A stretch of 64,000 nt of DNA from Kordia aestuariivivens. Its GTDB lineage: Bacteria; Bacteroidota; Bacteroidia; Flavobacteriales; Flavobacteriaceae. Position numbers and translations under genes: made by a program. Under the pieces are notes generated by a model that saw nothing but the letters and a program-made list of their open reading frames with translations, did not search any database and was not told the origin of the DNA. Positions 24,021-35,469 of this stretch are shown here, piece by piece. The stretch lies in NCBI RefSeq assembly GCF_014397005.1, contig NZ_JACGWS010000007.1, positions 206,999-270,998 of the forward strand. Direction: 5' to 3'. Each line of letters begins with the position of its first letter. The stretch's first letter is position 1.

Positions 24021-24797
24021 TTAAATCGTATTCATGTATTGAATTAACTTTTTCAAGCTTTTTTCTTTGTGTAATTTGATTCGATTGTCCTTGATGAAAG
24101 CACTAATTAATTCTGCTTTGTCTGGAAACAGCGCTAAAAATTCTTTTTTCTTTCTTGGAATTTTAATTGCCAGTCCATCGTGTTCCATTTCCATGTAGAA
24201 TTCACATTTCATATCTTTGAATTCCATAGTTATTGAAGACGCAGAGTTTCCGTACGTAGACTTATCTTTACTTACTAGTTTTTTACACTCTTTTTTGTAT
24301 AATGAAATGTTATCATCATCTTCAAGATTTATGTAATATCCTAAATCATTTTCTTTTTCACTGTCAACTTTTTCTAAAACTCTGTAGGTAACGTTGTTTG
24401 AATGCTGATTGATTTCGTAATTCTTCTTTTTAGAAATTATCAACATTTCGTCAGATTCTCCACCTTTTACTTCCATTTCGTCAGTTAAGGCATTGTAACG
24501 CACAAGATATACTTTGTCAACCTGTACAATTTTCGCTGTTGCAAATGATTGTTGCATGTACGGAGTTCCCATGGTATTTGGTCCATACACAACTGATTGG
24601 TTTCTTACAATCACTGAATTTAGCGAGTTATCGAAATTCATTGAAGCCATCACAGAAGCTCTTACAGCACCTGGAGGCGGCTTAGTTCCGTAACTTCCGC
24701 CGGCACATTGGGCGAATCCTTCTAGACTGATTAACAAACAAAATACCAATAGGTATTGTAGTTTTCTTGCGGTGGTTTTGATGTGTTTTGTTTTCAT
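24021..24797 (-). CDS. Secreted protein of a three-copy tandem family, copy 1 (258 aa)
   Basis: Signal peptide (LQYLLVFCLLISLEGFAQC) and a mature part with motifs shared by the next two genes: VRYNALTDEMEVKGG (about residue 105), a stretch of strands ending YYINLEDDDNISLYKKECKKLV, CEFYMEMEHDGLAIKIPRKKKEFLALFP, and a helical end ELISAFIKDNRIKLHKEKSLKKLIQYMNTI. Unlike its paralogues it begins with a Gly/Pro-rich CAGGSYGTKPPPGA segment. I know no function; the layout recalls Bacteroidota periplasmic DUF proteins found in copies. Each copy has its own gap of 100-170 bases upstream. Confidence 0.75.
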   Translation of the reverse strand: MKTKHIKTTARKLQYLLVFCLLISLEGFAQCAGGSYGTKPPPGAVRASVMASMNFDNSLNSVIVRNQSVVYGPNTMGTPYMQQSFATAKIVQVDKVYLVRYNALTDEMEVKGGESDEMLIISKKKNYEINQHSNNVTYRVLEKVDSEKENDLGYYINLEDDDNISLYKKECKKLVSKDKSTYGNSASSITMEFKDMKCEFYMEMEHDGLAIKIPRKKKEFLALFPDKAELISAFIKDNRIKLHKEKSLKKLIQYMNTI

Positions 24798-24913
24798 AAT
24801 ATCACTTTTTTTGGTTTTAATGTTTCATCAAGTTACGAAAAAATGCGAGCGAACGAAATTATTTTAATTGTTTTTGAAAAAATAAAAAGTTGATTTTGTT
24901 GATATTACGGTAT

Positions 24914-24944
24914 AAAAAAAGCACCAAACTAGGTTTGATGCTTT
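24914..24944 (-). terminator. Terminator after secreted paralogue 2
   Basis: Stem AGCACCAAAC / GTTTGATGCT (one mismatch) with a short loop, A-run and T-run outside. Very similar to the hairpin at 26825-26861. Confidence 0.8.
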
Positions 24945-24970
24945 TCAATATTTTAAAAAGTTATGTTCGT

Positions 24971-25714
24971 TTAAAGTGAATTAACATAGTTGATTAATTT
25001 TTTTAAACCGTCTTCTTCTGTGACGTTTATTTTGTTTTGCTTAATGAATTTTTTTATTAATTTTTCTTTTCCTGGAAATAGATTAGCGACTCCTCTTCTT
25101 GTTTTTGGAACTTTGATAGCGTTACCATTTTCTTTTACTTCCACATAAAATTCACTTTTTGCATCTTGAAATTCTGTGATTATCTTTGGTGCTGGTGTCA
25201 TATAAGGCACTTTTTCTAGTGCTATTACTAACTCTTTAGCATCTTTTTTATAGAGCGAAACATTACTGTTTTCCAATAAGACTGTGAAATAACTATGTTT
25301 TTCCTTTTTATCACTGTTATCGGTATCTAAAATTTTGTATTCAAGATTATCAGCAGTAAATAAAACTCTACGCTTTTGAAGATTTTTATTGACACATACA
25401 ATTTCATCATTGTATTTTACTTCCATTTCGTCTAAATACGCATTGTAGCGAGCTTTAAGCAAAACTTCTGACCCTGAAACTTTCGCATCTTTGAATTCTT
25501 GCTCGTGAAATTGTGAGCCATCAGCAATTTCAAGAATGTTTTTACCTCCGTTAGCATATCCTAACGGACCAACAGGATTGTAATTTGGAATTAGAAATGA
25601 TACTTGTGAAGGAGCATGATTGGCTGTTACATTTGCTGTTTCTTGTGAAAAAGCAGTAGTTGTAAATAACATCACAAATGCACATACGCAGCTTGTTTTT
25701 AGTAATGATCTCAT
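24971..25714 (-). CDS. Secreted protein of a three-copy tandem family, copy 2 (247 aa)
   Basis: Signal peptide (TSCVCAFVMLFTTTAFSQE). Shares with its neighbours ARYNAYLDEMEVKYNDEIV, a YFTVLLENSNVSLYKKDAKELV strand pair, SEFYVEVKENGNAIKVPKTR and the C-terminal EKLIKKFIKQNKINVTEEDG ... LINYVNSL. The identical spacing of these blocks in the three genes shows duplication; sequence identity looks moderate, so the copies have diverged for some time. Function unknown. Confidence 0.75.
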   Translation of the reverse strand: MRSLLKTSCVCAFVMLFTTTAFSQETANVTANHAPSQVSFLIPNYNPVGPLGYANGGKNILEIADGSQFHEQEFKDAKVSGSEVLLKARYNAYLDEMEVKYNDEIVCVNKNLQKRRVLFTADNLEYKILDTDNSDKKEKHSYFTVLLENSNVSLYKKDAKELVIALEKVPYMTPAPKIITEFQDAKSEFYVEVKENGNAIKVPKTRRGVANLFPGKEKLIKKFIKQNKINVTEEDGLKKLINYVNSL

Positions 25715-25821
25715 AGTAGATGGTTTTAATAGTTAATGGTTTAATTATAATGTATTATTATCCCACAAAAACCTTACCGTTTTATCGTTTTACACGATCT
25801 TTTTTTAACTAAATCAATCCT

Positions 25822-26538
25822 TTAGAGCGAGTTAACGTAATTAATCAGATTGATTAGGTCTTTTTCTTTTGTAACTTTTATTTTGTTTTCCTTGATGAAT
25901 TTTTCAACCAAATCTTCTTTTCCCGCAAATAATTTGATGACTGCTTTTTTCTTTTTTGGAATTTTGATAGCGTCTCCACTTCCTTTCAATTCTATGTAGA
26001 ATTCACTTTTTTGCTTTTTGAATTTTGCAGAACTCGCGTTTAAATTTCCACCATATGCAGCTTTTTTTACTTCCACGAATTTTTTTCTATCTTTTCTATA
26101 TAACGCCACGTTTGTTCCTTCGGTAAGCTGTACATAATACCCAAATTTATCTTTTTTACTATCAGCGTATTCTAGAATTTTATAGGTAAGATTTCCTTTA
26201 TTTTGCTTGATGATGTAGTTTTTATTGTTCTTGTTCATGATTAAAGTATCATTACTTTGAATCACTTCCATATCATCTAACGCCGCATTGTAACGAACAA
26301 AAAATACTTTATTTAGCGGAGCTATATTTGCTGAGTTAAATTCCTCATCGTAATAAGGTGTTCCTTCAACATTAGCTCTTAAGATAGCCGAAAAGTTTTT
26401 TTGCATTTGTGATTCTAATGTCAAGTCACTGTGAAGCATTGATGCTTGTGCTGCTTGCCTTCCAGATTGGGAAAATCCTGCTGAACTAACCAATACGACA
26501 GCGCAAGTCGCAATTAGTTGTTTAATAGATAGTTTCAT
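25822..26538 (-). CDS. Secreted protein of a three-copy tandem family, copy 3 (238 aa)
   Basis: Signal peptide (LIATCAVVLVSSAGFSQ). Shared blocks are VRYNAALDDMEVIQSND, YYVQLTEGTNVALYRKDRKKFV, SEFYIELKGSGDAIKIPKKK and LVEKFIKENKIKVTKEKDLI. It is the first of the three in transcription order. The mature protein is strongly basic near the C-terminus, like copy 2. No catalytic motif, lipobox or T9SS signal is visible, so a periplasmic location is likely. Function unknown. Confidence 0.75.
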   Translation of the reverse strand: MKLSIKQLIATCAVVLVSSAGFSQSGRQAAQASMLHSDLTLESQMQKNFSAILRANVEGTPYYDEEFNSANIAPLNKVFFVRYNAALDDMEVIQSNDTLIMNKNNKNYIIKQNKGNLTYKILEYADSKKDKFGYYVQLTEGTNVALYRKDRKKFVEVKKAAYGGNLNASSAKFKKQKSEFYIELKGSGDAIKIPKKKKAVIKLFAGKEDLVEKFIKENKIKVTKEKDLINLINYVNSL

Positions 26539-26887
26539 AACTTTTAAGTTTTGTGTGAATTTACGAATTGAACATCGTTTGTTCCAAATAATTTGTTATT
26601 TTTTAACTAAACATCAAATACCAGTCCAATTTAGTATTATACCATTTTCACCTTAAAATTACTCACAAAAACTTGGGATTTTTCCTTTATTCTTCAAGAT
26701 AAAATTTAATCGTAGCTACTGCTATTCTTGTATATTCTTTCTTATCTTAAAAAATAACTGCCTTTTTATTGAGTAATTTTAAAGCAAAACTGGTATTACG
26801 AGAGAATTCTCCTGTTAGGGCATAAAAAAAAGCATCAAACTGATTAAGGTTTGATGCTTTTATATATTTAGTTTTTGCGATTTATAG
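26539..26887. other. Intergenic region of about 350 bp
   Basis: AT-rich, between the secreted-paralogue group and atpC. It contains the promoter side of the gene at 25822-26538 and the atpC terminator at 26825-26861. I see no small gene with a plausible start and no repeat here. Confidence 0.6.
26825..26861 (-). terminator. Terminator after atpC
   Basis: Perfect 10-bp stem AGCATCAAAC / GTTTGATGCT with an 8-base loop, A-run and T-run outside, 27 bases past the atpC stop. Confidence 0.88.
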
Positions 26888-27181
26888 TTAATCTGCAAGC
26901 ACTATTACTTTGTTATCTTTCATTTCAATAGTTCCAGAATTGATTTGTAACGTTAATACTTTATCGTCATCATTGTGAGGAACTATCTCCGCATGCAATT
27001 CATCAAATACTAAGTGTGATTGCGTATGTGTATGAATTTTTACCAAACCTTCTTTTAATAAAGATACGATAGGTGCGTGATTGTTTAACAGTTGAAACTC
27101 ACCATTGATTCCTGGTACAGTTACAGAATCTACTTCTGAACTAAACAATGTCGCTTCTGGTGATACAATTTCTAAATACAT
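26888..27181 (-). CDS. atpC: ATP synthase epsilon subunit (short form)
   Basis: A 97-residue protein consisting of the N-terminal beta-sandwich only (MYLEIVSPEATLFSSEVDSV ... GINGEFQLLNNHAPIVSLLKEG). The C-terminal helical hairpin of the usual 130-140-residue epsilon subunit is absent, as is normal in Bacteroidota. It links the rotor gamma subunit to the c ring in the F1F0 enzyme. atpD lies upstream, 80 bp away; the other atp genes are not in the window, so they are at a separate site. Confidence 0.9.
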   Translation of the reverse strand: MYLEIVSPEATLFSSEVDSVTVPGINGEFQLLNNHAPIVSLLKEGLVKIHTHTQSHLVFDELHAEIVPHNDDDKVLTLQINSGTIEMKDNKVIVLAD

Positions 27182-27188
27182 ATCTCTC

Positions 27189-27260
27189 TTTTAGTTATGA
27201 ATTATGAGTTGTGAGTTATGAGTTTCAATTTTGAACTCTAAACTCTGAACTCTAAACTTG
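27189..27260. repeat. Short imperfect tandem repeats between atpD and atpC
   Basis: A run of related units such as ATGAGTTGTGAGTTATGAGT followed by GAACTCTAAACTCTGAACTC. The two halves are also partly complementary, so a loose hairpin could form in the transcript. Confidence 0.55.
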
Positions 27261-27261
27261 A

Positions 27262-28773
<1,512 letters not shown>

Positions 28774-28968
28774 TTAAGTGTTTAATGTTTAGGTTATTAA
28801 ATACTGAAAAACGGTTTTCTTTTTTTATGCTAAAACTTCACCATTTTTCGCGGTGCAAAGATATATTTTATTAATTAAAATAAGTAGTCTTTTGTTATGA
28901 TTTTTAAGAATTATATGAAAACCTCAGCATCAATAGCTATTCGCCTGTACGATGAAATCTTTGAACAT

Positions 28969-29000
28969 AAAAAAAGCGTGCAAATTTGCACGCTTTTTTT
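28969..29000. terminator. Bidirectional terminator
   Basis: Perfect palindrome AAGCGTGCAAATTTGCACGC with seven A before and seven T after, located after the TonB receptor gene and upstream of atpD. Confidence 0.88.
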
Positions 29001-29020
29001 GGTTTAATATGTTTTTGTTT

Positions 29021-31867
29021 TTATTGACCGATAACCCAAGAGATATAATATTGAGAACCAATTGTTCCTACTCCTGGCGCACTTACATACTCATGACCTA
29101 ATATGTTTGCCGCTCCTAGTTTGAACGTTGATTTTTTATATCTGTAGTTTATTTGTAAATCAACTAATGAACGTGCAGTAACCATTCCGTCTGCAAATGT
29201 TGATTCCCAAAGGAATGAATCGTTCCATCTCCAGTTTACATTGAAACCAAAGTTGTTAAAAAGATTTCTGTTTCCAAAAGACGCTTTTACTTTATGCTCT
29301 GGCGTATTGAAGTTTGTTTCAAAATCTGGATCACTAGCTTGATCGAAGTCAAGTTTCGCATACGTATAGTTTATACCGAAATCGAAATCTCCAAATACTT
29401 TGGTATTTACACCAATTGCAACTCCATAAGAATTGATATCTGCATTAGAGTTAGAGTATAGTTGGAAAGGCGTAAAATCACCATTTGCTGCTGCAATTAG
29501 CGCGTTTGGTGTTGGCGCTCCACCTACTGGTGTTAAATCCGTGATATCTGAAAAATCTACATTACCGTAGTTTGGTACAATAACCGTTCTGTTCGCAATG
29601 AAGTCTTTGTATGCATTATAGTATGCACTTACATCTACTGAAATGTTGTCAAATACAATTCCACGATATCCAACTTCAAAAGCAGATACTTGTTCTGGCT
29701 TTACAAACTCAACACTAGCTTGTTGTAACAATCCTGGATTTGGTGCTCCTGCTGCTGCACTTGCTCCAAATGCTTGGAATGAAGATAATGTATATGAGTT
29801 GTTGTATGCGTCATTTCCTGAAAGTGTTACTACTCTATCCAAACCAAATGCTTCTAATCCTGCTGGGAAGTTGTTTGTGATTGGTCGCGTTGTGTAACGA
29901 TCTAAGTTATCAGGTGCCGATCCTACTAAGATTGCATTTCCAACATCTAAACCAATGTATTGATCTTGTGTTGTTGGGTTACGGAATCCTGTTTGGAAAG
30001 AAGCTCTGAAATTGTGTCTTTTATCTTCATCTGGAGAGAATACTAATGATAATCTTGGAGAAACGTTTCCATCAAAGTTTTGTGCTTTGTCATAACGAAC
30101 AGATCCTGTGAATTTCATTTTGTCTTCCATGAACTTTTTCTGCACTTGTACATACGCTCCATATTCATCGTATTTAATTGGTCCGTCATAATCTGTAAAG
30201 ATGGTTCCTTCCGAATTTAATACATATTGACGGTAAGATCCACCAACTTGAACGTCTGCAAAATCAATTAAGTGAGAGAAGTTATAGTTTACATCAGAGT
30301 GATATAGTTTTGTATTGTCGATGAATTTTGCTCCTGTAAGCAAATCTCCATCAGCAGTTACGGTGTTTAATGCAGATCTGAAAGCTGGTGTTCCAGGTAC
30401 TAAACGACCTGTATCTGCTAAACCTCTAGCAAATGCATGTGCTACCGTTGGATCTCCCGGCGTTACTCCTGGAATTGCTCCTGTGATTGCTCCTAAGTAT
30501 CCTGTAGCATATTCAGTAAACCATTGCTGATCTGATTTCCATCTTCTGTTTACGTTGATTGCTGCAAAACGCGTATCATACGAATCCCCTGCTTTTTCAG
30601 CAGTTACGTATCCTCTGATAAAGAAGTTCTTGTTACGAATTTCTAATTTGTGTTGCTGCATAAAGAAATTCTTAATAGAATATCTGTTAGCACCTTGATA
30701 GATAGTGTTTCCTCTACCAATTTTAGAGTTCCATATTATTGTGAAATCATTTGCAAACGGCTTGTAATGCAATGCTAGATCAGCTTTTACACTTTCCGCA
30801 TCATAGTCCATTAAGTCACGTTCTTCGTATCCTGTTCTTGAGATTGCAGAAGAACCAAATGTTCCTGCTGGAGCACCTGATAATGCATCAAAATTTAATG
30901 TTGTTGAAACCTCATCTCCGTAAATGTTTAATCCATTGTAGTTTGGATCACTAACTCTATCTCCAGTTAATGCATCTCCTGTAGAAGCGTCATAGTTTGT
31001 ATAGTCTGTTGCAAACCATTCTGTACCACTTAAGAAAGAGAAAGATGCTTTTATTGCTAATTTATCGTTGAAAGCATGTGCTGCTCTTATTCCGACATCA
31101 ATAAAGTTATTATCTCCTGCGTTTTCAGAAGAAGTCATTCCTGTTTTTGCATAGAAACTAATTCCTTGCTTTTTGAAAGGATCTTTGCTTCGCATAAACA
31201 TGATTCCGTTGAATGCGTTTGCTCCGTATAATGCTGAAGATGCTCCTGGAAGTAATTCTACCGTTGATACATCTAGTTCAGACATTCCTAATAAGTTTCC
31301 TAGAGCAAAGTTTAATGCTGGTGATGAATTATCCATTCCATCTACCAATTGCATGAATCGAGTGTTTGCAAAGGTTGCAAAACCTCTTGTGTTGATAGAT
31401 TTGAATGTTAAACTGTTTGTGTTTACATCAACTCCTTTTAAGTTTTCTAATGCATCATAGTACGTGGGCGCAGATGAGTTTTTGATCGCTCTAGCGTCCA
31501 TTCGCTCTATCGTTACAGGGGATTCCCGAATTCTTTCAGGTGTTCTAGAAGCCGATAATACAATTTCGTCTAGCTCTGTTCCTTCTTTTAAGGTAATTGT
31601 AACATCTTCGTTGTCTTTAGTGATGTCAACTGTTGCAGAATCAAATCCAATGCTACTTGCTTGAATTTTAAAGGGTGGTTGTTGATTTACTTTTAGTTTG
31701 AAATTACCATCAAAGTCAGTAATCGTTCCTGTAGAAGATCCAACTACGATAATATTCACGCCTGGAATGGGATTGTTACTGCCATCAACAACTTTTCCGC
31801 TAACATTGGTTTGTGCAAATAGTCCGGCACAAACCAACATAGCTAAGATTGATAGATATGCTCTCAT
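29021..31867 (-). CDS. TonB-dependent outer-membrane receptor with carboxypeptidase-like N-terminal domain
   Basis: A 948-residue outer-membrane protein. Signal peptide (ILAMLVCAGLFAQT), a carboxypeptidase D-like regulatory domain (about 22-100: VSGKVVDGSNNPIPGVNIIVVGSSTGTITDFDG), a plug domain (about 110-230, ending ASSALYGANAFNGIMFM) and a 22-strand-type barrel with long loops. It belongs to the CarboxypepD_reg/TonB receptor group; the lack of an adjacent susD gene suggests it is not a classical glycan SusCD pair. The substrate cannot be read. It ends in YYISWVIGQ rather than a C-terminal Phe. Monocistronic, between terminator and glmS. Confidence 0.9.
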   Translation of the reverse strand: MRAYLSILAMLVCAGLFAQTNVSGKVVDGSNNPIPGVNIIVVGSSTGTITDFDGNFKLKVNQQPPFKIQASSIGFDSATVDITKDNEDVTITLKEGTELDEIVLSASRTPERIRESPVTIERMDARAIKNSSAPTYYDALENLKGVDVNTNSLTFKSINTRGFATFANTRFMQLVDGMDNSSPALNFALGNLLGMSELDVSTVELLPGASSALYGANAFNGIMFMRSKDPFKKQGISFYAKTGMTSSENAGDNNFIDVGIRAAHAFNDKLAIKASFSFLSGTEWFATDYTNYDASTGDALTGDRVSDPNYNGLNIYGDEVSTTLNFDALSGAPAGTFGSSAISRTGYEERDLMDYDAESVKADLALHYKPFANDFTIIWNSKIGRGNTIYQGANRYSIKNFFMQQHKLEIRNKNFFIRGYVTAEKAGDSYDTRFAAINVNRRWKSDQQWFTEYATGYLGAITGAIPGVTPGDPTVAHAFARGLADTGRLVPGTPAFRSALNTVTADGDLLTGAKFIDNTKLYHSDVNYNFSHLIDFADVQVGGSYRQYVLNSEGTIFTDYDGPIKYDEYGAYVQVQKKFMEDKMKFTGSVRYDKAQNFDGNVSPRLSLVFSPDEDKRHNFRASFQTGFRNPTTQDQYIGLDVGNAILVGSAPDNLDRYTTRPITNNFPAGLEAFGLDRVVTLSGNDAYNNSYTLSSFQAFGASAAAGAPNPGLLQQASVEFVKPEQVSAFEVGYRGIVFDNISVDVSAYYNAYKDFIANRTVIVPNYGNVDFSDITDLTPVGGAPTPNALIAAANGDFTPFQLYSNSNADINSYGVAIGVNTKVFGDFDFGINYTYAKLDFDQASDPDFETNFNTPEHKVKASFGNRNLFNNFGFNVNWRWNDSFLWESTFADGMVTARSLVDLQINYRYKKSTFKLGAANILGHEYVSAPGVGTIGSQYYISWVIGQ

Positions 31868-31947
31868 AAGTCTTTTGGTTTAGTTATTATGAGAACAATA
31901 TACACTTTTTTGAGATATCTCTAAAAAAAGCGTTACTATTTTATATA

Positions 31948-33795
31948 TTATTCTACTGTTACCGATTTTGCCAGGTTTCTTGGCTGATCTACATTGCAAT
32001 CACGCATTACCGCTATATAATACGACAATAATTGTAGTGGAATGGTTGTTAATAAGGGAGTTAACAGCTCTAATGTTTCAGGAATTTCAATGACATAATC
32101 CGCAATTTTCTTGATGCTTTTATCACCTTGCATTACCACAGCAATGATTTTTCCTTTTCTAGATTTTATTTCTTGAATGTTACTTACTACTTTTTCGTAG
32201 TGTCCTTTACGAGTTGCAATGACAACAACAGGCATTTGCTCATCAATTAATGCAATAGGTCCGTGCTTCATTTCGGCTGCCGGATATCCTTCTGCATGAA
32301 TGTATGAAATCTCTTTTAATTTTAATGCACCTTCTAATGCTACTGGGAAGTTGTAACCTCTTCCTAAGTATAAGAAGTTTGTCGCATCTTTATAGATATC
32401 TGCAATTGTTTTTACATGATTCGCAGATTCTAAAGTTTTTTCAACTTTAGCTGGAATTGCGTCCATTTCAGATAAATACTGATGAAATTCTGATTTAGAA
32501 ATCGTTCCTTTTTTCTGCGCTAATTTTAAAGCAATCAACGTTAATACCGTAATTTGCGTTGTAAATGCTTTTGTTGAAGCCACTCCAATTTCTGGACCAG
32601 CGTGCGTATATGCACCAGCATCAGTTTCTCTAGAAATTGACGAACCTACCACATTACAAACTCCAAATACAAATGCTCCTTTACTTTTAGCCAATTTTAT
32701 AGCTGCCATAGTATCTGCCGTTTCACCTGATTGTGAAATTGCTATAACTACATCATTTTCAGTAATTATTGGGTTTCTATATCTAAACTCAGAAGCGTAT
32801 TCAACCTCAACAGGAATTCTTGTTAAGTTTTCAAACACATATTCAGCTACCAACCCTGCATGCCATGATGTTCCACAGGCTACAATTAAAATTCTGTTTG
32901 CGTTTACAAATTTTTCAATATTATCATCAACTCCAGCCATTCTAATGATGCCTTCGTTAGCTAACATTCTTCCTCTAAACGTGTCCAAAATTGCTCTTGG
33001 CTGCTCATATATTTCTTTTAGCATAAAGTGATCGTAACCACCTTTTTCAATCTGCTCTAAGTTTAATTGTAATTCTTGAACGTACGGATCCACTAAAGAA
33101 TCATCTTTAATTTTACGAACTTTTACTTTTTTACCTCTGCGTACAATTGCCATTTCTTCATCTTCAAGATAAATAGCATTGTTTGTATATTCAATAAAAG
33201 GAGACGCATCAGAAGCAATGAAAAATTCATCTTCTCCAACTCCAATTACTAACGGACTTCCTAAACGTGCCACTACAATTTCGTCTGGTTTCTTTTGGTC
33301 AAAAACAGCTATTGCATAGGCTCCAACAACTTGGTTTAAGGCAATCTGAACTGCTTTTCCAAGTTTTACATCTTCGTTTTTCTTTACGTCTTCAATCAAG
33401 TTTACCAACACTTCAGTATCTGTATCTGAATGAAATACGTATCCTCTGTTAATTAATTCTTGCTTTAACGGCTCATAGTTTTCAATAATTCCGTTATGAA
33501 TAATTACTAATTCACCAGAATTAGAATAATGTGGATGAGAGTTTACATCATTTGGCTCTCCATGTGTAGCCCAACGTGTATGCCCAATTGCCAAAGTTCC
33601 GTCAACTGAGATTTCATCTTTAATTCGATTTTCTAAATCGACAACTTTTCCTTTGGTTTTGGATAGTTTGATGTTTTTACCATCGTATATAGCAACTCCT
33701 GCGCTGTCATACCCTCTATACTCAAGTCTTTTTAAACCTTTTAATACGACAGGATATGCTTCTCTGTGACCTATATAACCTACGATTCCGCACAT
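31948..33795 (-). CDS. glmS: Glucosamine-fructose-6-phosphate aminotransferase (isomerizing)
   Basis: A 615-residue enzyme making glucosamine-6-phosphate for peptidoglycan and LPS. The N-terminal glutaminase starts MCGIVGYIGHREA with the Cys nucleophile at position 2 and has RLEYRGYDSAG and HTRWATHGEPNDVNSHPH. The isomerase part contains two SIS domains (CGTSWHAGLVAEY, SQSGETADTMAA, VASTKAFTTQ) and ends LAKSVTVE as expected. Downstream of the DUF4270 gene by 23 bases; the order GT5 - DUF4270 - glmS is one I associate with Flavobacteriia. Confidence 0.97.
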   Translation of the reverse strand: MCGIVGYIGHREAYPVVLKGLKRLEYRGYDSAGVAIYDGKNIKLSKTKGKVVDLENRIKDEISVDGTLAIGHTRWATHGEPNDVNSHPHYSNSGELVIIHNGIIENYEPLKQELINRGYVFHSDTDTEVLVNLIEDVKKNEDVKLGKAVQIALNQVVGAYAIAVFDQKKPDEIVVARLGSPLVIGVGEDEFFIASDASPFIEYTNNAIYLEDEEMAIVRRGKKVKVRKIKDDSLVDPYVQELQLNLEQIEKGGYDHFMLKEIYEQPRAILDTFRGRMLANEGIIRMAGVDDNIEKFVNANRILIVACGTSWHAGLVAEYVFENLTRIPVEVEYASEFRYRNPIITENDVVIAISQSGETADTMAAIKLAKSKGAFVFGVCNVVGSSISRETDAGAYTHAGPEIGVASTKAFTTQITVLTLIALKLAQKKGTISKSEFHQYLSEMDAIPAKVEKTLESANHVKTIADIYKDATNFLYLGRGYNFPVALEGALKLKEISYIHAEGYPAAEMKHGPIALIDEQMPVVVIATRKGHYEKVVSNIQEIKSRKGKIIAVVMQGDKSIKKIADYVIEIPETLELLTPLLTTIPLQLLSYYIAVMRDCNVDQPRNLAKSVTVE

Positions 33796-33818
33796 AATTT
33801 TTTTCTTAATTAATGATA

Positions 33819-35459
33819 TTAATTGCTTTCTGGGATTGAATAGAATATTTCAAGCTTCAGTCGTTTGTCTTCTGGAGAAGCTGGTGTACTTCCATGCAAT
33901 ACAGTACCAAATGGATTCATGATTGAAACCGTTGGAACAAAATCAAATTCTGAACCAGTTGTTTCCACTTGTCCACTTGAAATAATGCGGATATCAGAAG
34001 AAGAAACTAATCCAAGTTTAACGTTGGTTGAATCTCTTCGGATCACATTATTAATATGTTCTGTTATTCGAATCTTGTATTGAGTTGCATTTCCTGCATC
34101 ATCGCGTTCTAAGATTCCTCCATGAACAGCTTTCGACAAAGAAGGTGATGAAGCATTTACTGTTTGATCAACAAGATAATCTTGCAATGGAATTGCATCA
34201 TCTAAATTATATAAGTAAATACGTTGTGGATCTTGAGCAGTTTCTACTTGTAAAGTATTATTTACGTAAAATACTAAATTTGCATCGTTGATAATCCAAC
34301 CGTTTTCTCTAATTTCTTCTAATTGATCTGCAACGCCATTTGCATCAGTATCTGGTCCAAAAAGTTCAATTATAGACATTGAACCTTCGCCTCCTTTTAC
34401 AAATAAGTTGTCTTCGTTTGCAGTAACATCTTGCCCAAAAGTGGGCGTTGAAAATGTATTTACAATGTTTGAAGAAGATAAGCTTAAAGCAAATGATGCT
34501 TTTGTAGGGACTGCTTCATCGTCTGCAGGATCTGTATTTCCTTGTGTTTCTGTTTTTTGATATACGTAATCAATTTCGATGTTTGCATTTTGAAAATCTA
34601 ACAACATTAATGCTTGTGCATTTTCTGCAGTTATATGCAAACCTCTGAATAAATCTTCTGCTCTAAATACATTATTGTTTGAAAGTTTAATACTTCCTTC
34701 GTTATCAATAATTCGTTGTTGAAAGAAAGCTGCATCTAAAGGCACGCGAATTCTTGGTGACAACGTTTCTTCTATTACTGCTATACCTTCGTCATCAAAT
34801 ACTGTTTCACCATTTGCATCAACTTCTATAACCTCAATTTCTTCTTGGTTAATTACGTAAGCAGTATCTTCAAATAATGTTATTCCAACTGAAGTTGAAT
34901 AATCTTCATCTGAGAAATATGCTTGCGGGTTTCCGTCAGCATCAATATTCCTTAAGTAATACGTAAGTTCTTGTATACGTAGTGTAAAAGGAGCATCTGT
35001 ATCTCCATATAATGAATCTACTGCTACTTCAATTTCATTATCATCGTTAAGGCTTCGCGTACTAAAAAATGGAATATTTAACCATACTTCAGTCACCGTT
35101 TCATCTTCTTCGAAATCTGTTAAGTCAGCATCTTCTTCCGCTTGACTTAAGTCTCCGAATTCAGGATCTTCCGTTCCTGTTACTAAACTTGCTTGTACTG
35201 TAAGGCTTGAAAATGTTGTTCCGAATACTGGATCAGCATTCGTTCCTAATTGATACACTGGCAATCCATTTGTTTGTACTGGATTCAATCGTTTATTGTA
35301 AGCCTGAATCATTGTTTCTGAAAATAAGTCAGTTGAAAAATTATTATTTTCAATAATTTCACCACCAACTGTACTAAAATCGTCATCACAAGCAACAAAG
35401 CCTAATACCATTAAAAGTATTGCTGAGGCACCTGCGAGTGTCTTCTTAAATCTGTTCAT
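33819..35459 (-). CDS. DUF4270 family lipoprotein
   Basis: A 546-residue protein with a lipoprotein signal peptide (ILLMVLGFVACDDD, lipobox Cys). The mature part is beta-rich and acidic, with the DUF4270 hallmarks of a Ser/Thr-rich N-terminus (STVGGEIIENNNFSTDLFSE), TEVWLNIPFFS, and HGGILERDDAGNATQYKIRITEHINNVI near the C-terminus. Bacteroidota members are probable surface or periplasmic lipoproteins of unknown function. It sits between the GT5 gene (10 bases) and glmS (23 bases), forming a likely operon. Confidence 0.85.
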   Translation of the reverse strand: MNRFKKTLAGASAILLMVLGFVACDDDFSTVGGEIIENNNFSTDLFSETMIQAYNKRLNPVQTNGLPVYQLGTNADPVFGTTFSSLTVQASLVTGTEDPEFGDLSQAEEDADLTDFEEDETVTEVWLNIPFFSTRSLNDDNEIEVAVDSLYGDTDAPFTLRIQELTYYLRNIDADGNPQAYFSDEDYSTSVGITLFEDTAYVINQEEIEVIEVDANGETVFDDEGIAVIEETLSPRIRVPLDAAFFQQRIIDNEGSIKLSNNNVFRAEDLFRGLHITAENAQALMLLDFQNANIEIDYVYQKTETQGNTDPADDEAVPTKASFALSLSSSNIVNTFSTPTFGQDVTANEDNLFVKGGEGSMSIIELFGPDTDANGVADQLEEIRENGWIINDANLVFYVNNTLQVETAQDPQRIYLYNLDDAIPLQDYLVDQTVNASSPSLSKAVHGGILERDDAGNATQYKIRITEHINNVIRRDSTNVKLGLVSSSDIRIISSGQVETTGSEFDFVPTVSIMNPFGTVLHGSTPASPEDKRLKLEIFYSIPESN

Positions 35460-35469
35460 AAGTAATCTG

